The translations under genes and the position numbers were made by a program. From Planctomycetota bacterium (lineage in GTDB: Bacteria > Planctomycetota > UBA1135 > GCA-002686595), in NCBI GenBank assembly GCA_029259635.1, contig JAJDEU010000027.1, positions 107,450-171,449 on the forward strand: 64,000 nucleotides of DNA, in the 5' to 3' direction. The notes beneath the pieces are model-generated. The model did not search any database, was not told the origin of the DNA, and worked only from the letters and a program-made list of their open reading frames with translations. This document shows, in pieces, positions 17,410 to 25,129 of this stretch. How positions within the stretch are numbered: position 1 is the first letter of the stretch; each line of letters begins with the position of its first letter.

Positions 17410-18585
17410 TTACCCCTCTGCGGGAGAGACGATTTCGTCGAGGACGCTGAGCGTGACTTCCCAGTCGTAGTTGGCTTCGACGAACTGGCGACCGGCGCGA
17501 GCGAGGGTCGTGGCGCGCTCTCGATCTTGGAGCAGCTGGATTACGGCTGCGATCTGGCCCTCCTTCGTGTCCTCGACGAGGAAGTGCTCGTCGGCGGTGC
17601 CGCCGGTGCCCTGTGTGGCGCAGGTGGTTCCGACGACGGGAAGGCCCATGGCGAGAGCTTCGAGCACCTTGTTCTGAATACCGCGGGCGATGCGCAGCGG
17701 GGCAACGGAGAGCGCGGCCTTGCGGAGGTAGTCGCGCGTGTCGTCGACGAAACCGGTGACGGCGACGCCGGGCAGAGCGGCGAGCGCTTCCACATCCGGC
17801 GTCGGGTGCGATCCGACGATGGTGAAGCGAACGTCCGGAACTCGGCTGCGCACTTCCGGCAGGATCTCGTTCGCGAACCACTGGCAGCCGTCGACGTTCG
17901 GGAAGTAGTCCATCACGCCGGTGAAGACGATGTGCCCGGGCTCGGCCGAATCGGGCGCTGGCTTGTAGTACTCGAGATCGACGCCGTTGCGCATGACGTG
18001 CGAGGGAGCGCCGGGGATCTCCTGCTCGAAGATGTCCTGTTCGAGCCCGGTGCAGAAGACGTTGGTCTCGACGCGGTGCGCGATGTCCCGCTCGAACGCG
18101 AGCAGAGTCTTCCACTCGCGCGCATAGATCCACTTCATGGGCGGCTTCGTGCGCTCGACGTATTGGTGCCACTTGTCCGAGTCGAGCTCGGCGAAGTGCA
18201 TCACGCGACGCAGGTCGTCGTGGGGGAGCAGGAAAGCGCCCATCGATGACGAGAAGGCGTAGGCCAGGTCGCAATCGGGCACGTGGGCATTGACGATGCT
18301 CTGCATTTCGCTTGAGCCAAAGACGCCGAGGGTGAGCGGCTTGCTGGTGAGGAGTAGGGGCAAGGACTTCACGCGCGACCACTTCGGGTGGAGGTCGACC
18401 GTGAAGATGGGGAAGCCCATACGCTCGAGCTCGCTCGCTCCATCGCGGTCCGCCTGATCGTGTGCGAAGGCCACACAGACCACATCGTGATTGCGGCGGA
18501 GCCTCTCGATGATGCGCCAGGTCGTGATCTTGTCGCCCCGGTTCGGCGGGTAGGGGACGCGCTGGGATAGAAAGAGGATCTTCAC
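17410..18585 (-). CDS. Glycosyltransferase family 4, PEP-CTERM/XrtA-associated type
   Basis: A 391-residue GT-B glycosyltransferase. It opens with the pattern FLSQRVPYPPNRGDKITTW and ends with ARGIQNKVLEALAMGLPVVG and a TADEHFLV segment. This combination matches the TIGR03087-type sugar transferases that sit in exosortase/EPS loci. The sugar donor is unknown. There is no exosortase or PEP-CTERM protein in this window, so it is either an isolated copy or part of a system encoded elsewhere. Its start is 33 bp from the hrpB-side palindromic element, so its promoter must lie in or beyond that element. Confidence 0.85.
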   Translation of the reverse strand: MKILFLSQRVPYPPNRGDKITTWRIIERLRRNHDVVCVAFAHDQADRDGASELERMGFPIFTVDLHPKWSRVKSLPLLLTSKPLTLGVFGSSEMQSIVNAHVPDCDLAYAFSSSMGAFLLPHDDLRRVMHFAELDSDKWHQYVERTKPPMKWIYAREWKTLLAFERDIAHRVETNVFCTGLEQDIFEQEIPGAPSHVMRNGVDLEYYKPAPDSAEPGHIVFTGVMDYFPNVDGCQWFANEILPEVRSRVPDVRFTIVGSHPTPDVEALAALPGVAVTGFVDDTRDYLRKAALSVAPLRIARGIQNKVLEALAMGLPVVGTTCATQGTGGTADEHFLVEDTKEGQIAAVIQLLQDRERATTLARAGRQFVEANYDWEVTLSVLDEIVSPAEG

Positions 18586-18617
18586 GGGCGAGATCTTATC
18601 GAACTCGGTTCCGCTCC

Positions 18618-18848
18618 GAAGGTGGCAATACGGTGTCGCACACTCGCTTGCCGGTTTATTTAGCCGGCTGACGGGCCCGGAAGGTGGAATACCGAACCCG
18701 GTTCAGATCTAAACTTTAGGAGCACCATGGCTCAGCCATGGTGCTCCTAAAGTTTAGATCTGAACCGGGTTCGGTATTCCACCTTCCCGCCCGCTGGTGC
18801 TTATCGAGTAACCGGCAACCGAGTGTGCGAAACCGTATTGCCACCTTC
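18618..18848. repeat. Nested palindromic element, copy 1
   Basis: A 231-bp element between the divergent glycosyltransferase and hrpB genes. Outer arms: a GAAGGTGGCAATACGG-type sequence from 18618 pairs with its complement ending at 18848 (two mismatches in ~39 bp). Inner arms: 53 bp at 18679-18731 pair perfectly with 18735-18787 around a 3-nt TCA loop. The two arm sets are separated by unequal spacers (about 20 bp each) that define an orientation. No open reading frame or transposase is inside. A second copy lies at 21591-21820. Confidence 0.92.
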
Positions 18849-18894
18849 TACGTCCGACAGTGCGTCGACTTGCTGCCGACTGCAAGTTACTCCC

Positions 18895-21537
18895 GTGCCC
18901 TACTCGCCTCTCCCAATCGACGAGGTCTTGCCACAGCTCTGCGAAGAGCTCCGCCAGCCTTCGGTCGTTCTGCTGCGCGCTCCCACCGGAGCGGGCAAGA
19001 CCACGCGCGTTCCCGGCGCTCTACTCGACGCGGGATTGGCGGGCGACCGAGAAGTGATTGTGCTCGAACCGCGACGGTTGGCCGCACGCGCAGCCGCTCG
19101 TCGCACGGCCAGCGAACGCGGAGGCCGGCTCGGTGACGAGGTCGGCTATCAGGTTCGCTTCGACTCGAAGCGTTCGGCGCAGACGCGCATCTGCTTCATG
19201 ACGACTGGGTTGTTCCTGCGACGATTGCAGAGCGACCCCTTCCTGGACGGTGTCGGACTGGTGATTTTCGACGAGTTCCACGAGCGCAGTCTCGACGGTG
19301 ATTTGGCGCTGGCTCTCGCGCGACGCGTGCAGGCCGAAGCTCGCGACGATTTGAAGCTCGTCGTGATGTCGGCCACTTTAGAGACGAAGCCACTGCTCGC
19401 GTTCCTGGACAACGCGCCCTTCGTCGAGAGCCAAGGCCGCAGCTATCCCGTGGAAATCGAGTACCTGCCGAACACCGAGCGCGTCGAACGCGGCGGCCCT
19501 TCGGCGGAAACGGTGCGGACGGGGATTCGCCGCGCGCTCGCGAACACCGCTGGCAATGTGCTCGTGTTCCTGCCCGGCGTCGGTGAGATCAAGCGCGCGG
19601 CAGATTTGATCGGCTCTGAACTGCGCTCTTCCGGGCACTTGCTCTTTCAACTCTACGGCGACCAATCGCCGGAGGATCAAGATCGAGCTCTGCAAGAACA
19701 AAGCGCGCGGGTCGTCTACCTCGCGACGAACGTAGCCGAAGCTTCGCTCACCCTGCCGAACATCACGGCGGTCGTCGACACGGGCTTGTCGCGCACGCTT
19801 CGACACGATGCGGGGCGCGGCGTCAATCAGTTGGTGCTCGGTCCGATCTCGCGCGCGTCGGCACAACAACGTGCGGGCCGCGCGGGTCGCACGGCGCCGG
19901 GCCAGTGCCTTCGGTTGTGGACCGAACACGACGAGCGCTCACAACAAGCAGAGGAAGAGCCCGAAGTTCGCCGCGTCGATATCGCCGGCGCGCTACTCGA
20001 ACTCTTTGTCTGGGGAGAAGTCGCGCCCGCTCGCTTCCCCTGGTTCGAGGCTCCTTCGGAGGCCGCGCTCGAATCTGCGCTCCAAGTGCTTGTGGGCATT
20101 GGGGCGATCGTCGCGACGGACGACGGCGAGAGCGAGTACCGCCTTCTCGAAATGGGTCGTCGCATCGCGGGCCTGCCGCTTCACCCGCGCTTGGCGCGTC
20201 TGCTCGTCGAGGGCGCGTCACGGGGCGCAGCATTCGAAGCAGCGACCTGCGCAGCCCTACTCTCCGAGCGGTCGCCCTTTCGCCGCGCGGCGCGCATCGC
20301 CCACTCTTCGACGAGCCCGTTCGATTCCGACCTGATCGATCAGCTGCACGCGCTCTTCGAGTACGAGCAGCGTGGCGGGCGCACGAGCGATGTCGTTCCC
20401 GCCATAGCGCGCAGCCTGTTTCGCGTGCGGGATCAACTACTGCGATCGGCGGAAGTCGGGGGCGCGGGCAAACCGCGTGAGCGAAGTTCGGCGAAGGGCA
20501 GTCGACCTTCGAACGACCATGGCGACGCTCGCACCTCAACAGACTCGCGCAGCTCCGGCCGAACGCTCGCGTCGAATTCGAGCGAGACCGACGAAGCCCT
20601 CGCGCGCGCCTTGCTTCTCGCTTATCCCGATCGCCTCGCTCGTCGCCGCGCGCCTGGCGATGATCGCGCGCTGATGATCGATGGGCGCGGCGTGCGCCTG
20701 GCGCGCGAGTCGAGCGTCAAGGACGCCGAGCTGTTCATCTGCCTCGAAGTGTTCGCGACCGCGAAAGAAGTGATCGTGCGGAGCGCGTCGGAAGTTCGCC
20801 GCGAGTGGCTCGACGAAGAGCGCGTCACGACCGAGACCGGGCTCGCCTTCGACACGGAGAGCCAGCGCGTTGTCGCGGAGCTCATCACCCGGTACGGAGG
20901 CCTCGCGCTCGACCATCGTCCGGCGACGCTCGAGCGCGGCCCGGCAGCAACCCAAGTCCTCGTCGACGCAGTAGCCGCAGATCTCGATCGAGCGCTCCCA
21001 CTCACCGACAAGGAGTTCGTGAACTTTCGCGCTCGCATTCACTGCCTGCGCGAGTGGATGCCCGACCTCGAGCTTCCGCGGATTGACGACGCCTTTCTGT
21101 GCGCGCGCCTTCCGGAGTTGTGCGCGGGCAAGCTCTCCTTCGCCGAACTCGCGCGAGCTCCGCTCGTTGACGCCGTACGCAACGCGCTCGACTGGAAACA
21201 GGTCGACGCGCTCGATCGACACGCCCCCGAGCGCATCAAGGTACCGAGCGGAAACAACATCCGTCTGACCTACGAGGAAGGCCGCCCGCCGATCCTCGCC
21301 GCGCGGATTCAAGAGCTCTTCGGCATGAAGAGCACCCCGCGCATTGCCGGCGGTCGAGTCACGCTGCTCCTCCATCTCTTGGCGCCCAACATGCGCCCCC
21401 AGCAAGTCACCGACGACCTCGAGAGCTTCTGGAACACGACCTACGCCACCGTGCGCAAGGACCTGCGTCGCCGCTATCCCAAGCACGACTGGCCCGAGGA
21501 CCCGTGGTCGGCAAAGGCCAAGCAACGCCGGCGTTAG
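18895..21537 (+). CDS. hrpB: ATP-dependent helicase HrpB
   Basis: DEAH-box helicase of about 880 residues. Walker A is APTGAGKTT (about residues 29-37), the DEAH-type box is DEFHERS (about 125-131), SAT follows, then motif VI QRAGRAGRTAPG. The C-terminal HrpB domain is intact (MKSTPRIAGGRVTLLLHLL and the terminal YPKHDWPEDPW). A low-complexity Ser/Arg/Gly linker occupies about residues 520-570. The GTG at 18895 is preferred because it leads directly into SPLPIDEVLPQL, the family's N-terminus; an upstream GTG at 18823 lies within the palindromic element. The bacterial role is poorly defined (RNA helicase). Confidence 0.93.
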   Translation: MPYSPLPIDEVLPQLCEELRQPSVVLLRAPTGAGKTTRVPGALLDAGLAGDREVIVLEPRRLAARAAARRTASERGGRLGDEVGYQVRFDSKRSAQTRICFMTTGLFLRRLQSDPFLDGVGLVIFDEFHERSLDGDLALALARRVQAEARDDLKLVVMSATLETKPLLAFLDNAPFVESQGRSYPVEIEYLPNTERVERGGPSAETVRTGIRRALANTAGNVLVFLPGVGEIKRAADLIGSELRSSGHLLFQLYGDQSPEDQDRALQEQSARVVYLATNVAEASLTLPNITAVVDTGLSRTLRHDAGRGVNQLVLGPISRASAQQRAGRAGRTAPGQCLRLWTEHDERSQQAEEEPEVRRVDIAGALLELFVWGEVAPARFPWFEAPSEAALESALQVLVGIGAIVATDDGESEYRLLEMGRRIAGLPLHPRLARLLVEGASRGAAFEAATCAALLSERSPFRRAARIAHSSTSPFDSDLIDQLHALFEYEQRGGRTSDVVPAIARSLFRVRDQLLRSAEVGGAGKPRERSSAKGSRPSNDHGDARTSTDSRSSGRTLASNSSETDEALARALLLAYPDRLARRRAPGDDRALMIDGRGVRLARESSVKDAELFICLEVFATAKEVIVRSASEVRREWLDEERVTTETGLAFDTESQRVVAELITRYGGLALDHRPATLERGPAATQVLVDAVAADLDRALPLTDKEFVNFRARIHCLREWMPDLELPRIDDAFLCARLPELCAGKLSFAELARAPLVDAVRNALDWKQVDALDRHAPERIKVPSGNNIRLTYEEGRPPILAARIQELFGMKSTPRIAGGRVTLLLHLLAPNMRPQQVTDDLESFWNTTYATVRKDLRRRYPKHDWPEDPWSAKAKQRRR

Positions 21538-21937
21538 GGGGCGCGCGGGTGAAACGAAGCGCTCGAATTCATCACGCGACTTCGCGATCCGAAGGTGGCA
21601 ATACGGTGTCGCACACTCGTTTGCCGGTTTCCCGGTAAGCACCAGCGGGCGGGAAGGTGGAGTACCGAACCCGGTTCAGATCTAAACTTTAGGACCACCA
21701 TGGCTGTGCCATGGTGGTCCTAAAGTTTAGATCTGAACCGGGTTCGGTACTCCACCTTCCCGCCCCGTCAGCCGGCCAAACAACCGGCAACCGAGTGTGC
21801 GACACCATATTGCCACCTTCTCACGAGCGACATCGCGCCGGTTCGCAGTGATTGGGGATCGCAGGAGTTCCAAGGCGCGCGACTAAGCCGTATTCTGTGC
21901 GCTCTTCCTCCGAGAACCCAGACCCACATCTTTGGCT
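21538..21937. other. Intergenic region hrpB-icd, mostly a palindromic element
   Basis: A 400-bp gap that holds the second nested palindromic element (21591-21820) and about 117 bp of leader before icd. No gene is visible. The icd promoter must lie in the element or in the short stretch after it. Confidence 0.6.
21591..21820. repeat. Nested palindromic element, copy 2 (core inverted relative to copy 1)
   Basis: A 230-bp element with the same architecture as the copy at 18618. Outer arms start GAAGGTGGCAATACGG and end with the complement at 21820. Inner perfect arms span 21647-21704 and 21708-21765 (58 bp) around a TGT loop. Its left spacer (GTAAGCACCAGCGGGC) is the reverse complement of copy 1's right spacer, and its right spacer (GTCAGCCGGCC) that of copy 1's left spacer, so the core is inverted between the copies. 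Two inner-stem differences from copy 1 are compensated on both arms. Confidence 0.92.
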
Positions 21938-23242
21938 ATGAGCACTTCCGCGCCTGCATTCACGACCCCCACCGACGGCGAAATCATCACGATTGCCGAC
22001 GGGAAACTCACCGTCCCGAACAAACCGATCCTGCCCTTCATCGAGGGTGACGGCACCGGGCGCGACATTTGGCGCGCGACGGTTCGCGTGCTCGACTCCG
22101 CAGTCGAGAAGGCCTACGGCGGGGAGCGCAAGATCAGCTGGATGGAGGTCTACGCGGGACAAAAGGCCTTCGACGAGTTTGGCAACTGGCTGCCGGACGA
22201 GACGCTCGACGCTTTCCGCAAGTACCTGGTCGGAATCAAAGGCCCGCTCACGACTCCGATCGGCGGCGGCATTCGGTCGCTGAACGTCGCGCTGCGTCAG
22301 ATCCTTGACTTGTACGTGTGCCTGCGACCGGTGCGTTGGTTCGAGGGCGTGCCCTCACCCGTGCGGCAACCCGAAAACGTCAACATGGTGATCTTCCGCG
22401 AGAACACCGAAGACATTTACGCCGGCATCGAGTTCGAGAAAGGGAGCGACGCGAACGCCAAGTTCCTGAGCTTCCTCAAGAAGGAGTTTCCCAACGAGTT
22501 CAAGAAGATTCGATTCCCCGAGACGGCGGGAATCGGTATCAAGCCGATCTCCATCGAGGGAACCGAGCGCATCGTCCGCTCGGCGATCGAGTACGCCATC
22601 GACCAAAAACGCAAGAGCGTCACGATCGTCCACAAGGGCAACATCATGAAGTTCACCGAGGGCGCCTTCCGCAACTGGGCCTACGCTCTCGCCGAGCGCG
22701 AGTTCCCGGACCACACCTACACCTGGGAACAGTGGGAGCGCACGAAGGCCGACAAGGGCGAGGACGCGGCGAACGCCGAGCAAAAAGCCGCTCTCGACTC
22801 GGGCAAGATCCTGATCAAGGACGCGATCGCGGACATCACCCTTCAACAGGTGCTCACGCGCGCGACGGACTTCGACGTCATCGTGACGATGAACTTGAAC
22901 GGCGACTATCTGTCCGACGCTCTCGCCGCACAGGTCGGCGGCATCGGCATCGCCCCGGGCGGAAACATCAACTACACGACCGGGCACGCGATCTTTGAGG
23001 CCACGCACGGAACCGCGCCGAAGTACGCCGACAAGGACATGGTCAACCCCGGCTCGCTGACTCTGTCCGGTGAGATGATGTTGCGCTACCTCGGCTGGAA
23101 CGAGGCCGCGGACCTGATCATCAAGGGCATGGACGGTGCCATCGGTTCGAAGTGCGTTACGTACGACTTCGCGCGCCAGATGGAAGGCGCAACGAAGCTC
23201 AAGTGCAGCGAGTTCGCCGACGCGATGATCGCGAAGATGTAG
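21938..23242 (+). CDS. icd: Isocitrate dehydrogenase, NADP-dependent
   Basis: Converts isocitrate to 2-oxoglutarate and CO2 with NADP+ in the TCA cycle. 434 residues from the ATG at 21938. The phosphorylatable serine region [17 protein letters not shown] is fully conserved with E. coli Icd, where the Ser of IRSLNV is the AceK target. [27 protein letters not shown] and [11 protein letters not shown] follow; the Lys-Tyr in the last motif is the NADP-specificity signature. aceK follows 59 bp downstream, so the pair probably forms one transcription unit. An in-frame TTG at 21932 is a less likely start. Confidence 0.97.
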   Translation: MSTSAPAFTTPTDGEIITIADGKLTVPNKPILPFIEGDGTGRDIWRATVRVLDSAVEKAYGGERKISWMEVYAGQKAFDEFGNWLPDETLDAFRKYLVGIKGPLTTPIGGGIRSLNVALRQILDLYVCLRPVRWFEGVPSPVRQPENVNMVIFRENTEDIYAGIEFEKGSDANAKFLSFLKKEFPNEFKKIRFPETAGIGIKPISIEGTERIVRSAIEYAIDQKRKSVTIVHKGNIMKFTEGAFRNWAYALAEREFPDHTYTWEQWERTKADKGEDAANAEQKAALDSGKILIKDAIADITLQQVLTRATDFDVIVTMNLNGDYLSDALAAQVGGIGIAPGGNINYTTGHAIFEATHGTAPKYADKDMVNPGSLTLSGEMMLRYLGWNEAADLIIKGMDGAIGSKCVTYDFARQMEGATKLKCSEFADAMIAKM

Positions 23243-23301
23243 CTCGAGCTGGACTCGAAGAGAGAGAGCGACGTGTCGGGACGAAGTCGAGGTCAGAGCT
23301 C

Positions 23302-25038
23302 ATGCCGCTGACATCGACCGAAGCCCTGGCGCGTTTCGGGGAGAACGCGGTTCGCTCGGCCTTCGAGCGTTACCGTTCGCTCTTTCGAAAGATTACGAGA
23401 CGCGCGCGCCGGCGGTTTGAACGCCGCGAGTGGCGCGAAGGTCAGTACGACGCGAAGGAAAGGCTCGGGCTCTATCGCCGAGTGGTGCGTCAAGTCGAGC
23501 GGCAGCTTCGCGAAGAGCTGGGCCATCGCGCCGCCGACAAGGCGGTCTGGATGGACATGAAAGCGATGTACTCCGCGCACATTGCGGAGTTTGTCGACGT
23601 CGAGTTGGCCGAGACTTTTTTCAACTCCATCACGCGCAAGCTCTTCGACACGCTCGGCGTGGACCCGAAGATCGAGTTTGTCGACCTGGACTTGCGTCGC
23701 GCGAACTACGGACCCGGCTCGCCGATCCACAAGAACTATCTCGTGGACGAGTCGTTGGTGGCCGTAATCGAGAGCGTCCTCTCAGATGCCGATCTACCTG
23801 TCCCTTTCAGCGACCTCGCCGGTGACGCGCGTAAGACCGCCGAAATTATCGAGCGCGACTGGCCCGCGCTCGCGCGGGATCAATCGACCGAGCGCTTGGA
23901 AATCGTCAGTGCGATTTTTTATCGCGGACTGAGCGCTTACATCGTCGGCCGAATACGCGGCGGTCGCGCGATGACTCCGCTCGTTATCGCACTCCAGCAC
24001 GGCAACGACGGCGTCGAGGTCGACGCCGTACTCCTCACCGAGCGTGCCGTGAGTATCGTCTTCAGCTACACGCGCTCGTCCTTCCAGGTCGATGTCGCGC
24101 GCCCCAGCGACGCGATTCGATTCCTGAACTCGATCATCCCGCGCAAGCCTTTGGCCGAGCTGTACCTGTCCCTCGGTTACAACAAACACGGCAAGACGGA
24201 GATGTACCGCGACCTCGTCGGGCACCTCGGTCGATCACTCGACTCCTTCGATCACACGGCCGGACAGATCGGCATGGTGATGATCGTCTTCACCCTGCCG
24301 TCCTTCGACTACGTCTTCAAAGTCATTCGCGATGAGTTTGCGCCGCCCAAGACGAGCACGCGGGACGACGTCCTCAACAGTTACCAACTCGTCTTCGACC
24401 ACGACCGCGCGGGCCGGTTGGTCGAGGCGCAGGAATACGAGCACCTGACCTTCGACGCATGGCGCTTTACCGACGAGCTCCTGAAAGAGCTCACCGAAGA
24501 GGCCTCGGAGACCGTCACCGTCGAGGGCAACCGCGTGCACTTCAAACATCTCTACATCGAACGCCGCGTCCGACCGCTCGACTTGTTCTTGCGCGAGAAC
24601 GATGCAGAGCGCACGCGCGAAGCCATCCTCGACTACGGTCAATCGATTCGCGATCTTGCGCGCAGCAACATTTTCCCCGGCGACATCCTGCTCAAGAACT
24701 TTGGCGTCACTCGTAACGGACGCGTCATCTTTTACGACTACGACGAGCTGTGCCTCGTGACGGACTGCAACTTTCGCGACTTGCCGACTGCGCGCTCGGG
24801 CGAACAAGAGATGGCGAGCGAGCCGTGGTACTTCGTCGGCGCTCGCGACATCTTCCCCGAGGAGTTCATCAACTTCCTCGGACTGAACAAGGTCCAGAGG
24901 GAGATCTTCATCTCGAAGCACGCCGAAGTTCTCACGCCGGGGTTCTGGCGCGACAAGCAAAAGCGCCACCTCGATAAAGAGGTGCTCGAGGTCTTTCCCT
25001 ACGGCGAATCGCGGCGGCTCGGTTACGAGCCCGACTGA
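23302..25038 (+). CDS. aceK: Isocitrate dehydrogenase kinase/phosphatase
   Basis: Bifunctional enzyme that phosphorylates and dephosphorylates Icd, switching carbon between the TCA cycle and the glyoxylate bypass. 578 residues, close to the E. coli length. Recognisable blocks are DAVLLTERAVSIVFSYTRS (about 249-267), KPLAELYLSLGYNKHGKTEM (about 280-299), GQIGMVMIVFTLPSFDYVFK, the NIFPGDILLKNFGVTRNG block (about 454-471) and FYDYDELCLVTDCNFR (about 475-490). The ATG at 23302 follows the icd stop. Isocitrate lyase and malate synthase are not in this window. Confidence 0.95.
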   Translation: MPLTSTEALARFGENAVRSAFERYRSLFRKITRRARRRFERREWREGQYDAKERLGLYRRVVRQVERQLREELGHRAADKAVWMDMKAMYSAHIAEFVDVELAETFFNSITRKLFDTLGVDPKIEFVDLDLRRANYGPGSPIHKNYLVDESLVAVIESVLSDADLPVPFSDLAGDARKTAEIIERDWPALARDQSTERLEIVSAIFYRGLSAYIVGRIRGGRAMTPLVIALQHGNDGVEVDAVLLTERAVSIVFSYTRSSFQVDVARPSDAIRFLNSIIPRKPLAELYLSLGYNKHGKTEMYRDLVGHLGRSLDSFDHTAGQIGMVMIVFTLPSFDYVFKVIRDEFAPPKTSTRDDVLNSYQLVFDHDRAGRLVEAQEYEHLTFDAWRFTDELLKELTEEASETVTVEGNRVHFKHLYIERRVRPLDLFLRENDAERTREAILDYGQSIRDLARSNIFPGDILLKNFGVTRNGRVIFYDYDELCLVTDCNFRDLPTARSGEQEMASEPWYFVGARDIFPEEFINFLGLNKVQREIFISKHAEVLTPGFWRDKQKRHLDKEVLEVFPYGESRRLGYEPD

Positions 25039-25046
25039 ATCGCGCC

Positions 25047-25062
25047 CGGGACGAGAGTCCCG
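25047..25062 (+). terminator. Hairpin after aceK
   Basis: CGGGAC (25047-25052), a GAGA tetraloop and GTCCCG (25057-25062) form a compact GC-rich hairpin 8 bp after the aceK stop. It could terminate the icd-aceK transcript. A clear U-run is missing. Confidence 0.4.
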
Positions 25063-25129
25063 CACGATTTACAGTTCTCTCCGCGGTCGATAAGAGCGAG
25101 CCGGCGCGAGTGCGGTTATTCTCTTGCCG

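Noticed and set aside
18823..18894. N-terminal extension of HrpB starting within the palindromic element
   Set aside because: The extra 24 residues are not HrpB-like; the GTG at 18895 leads directly into the conserved N-terminus.
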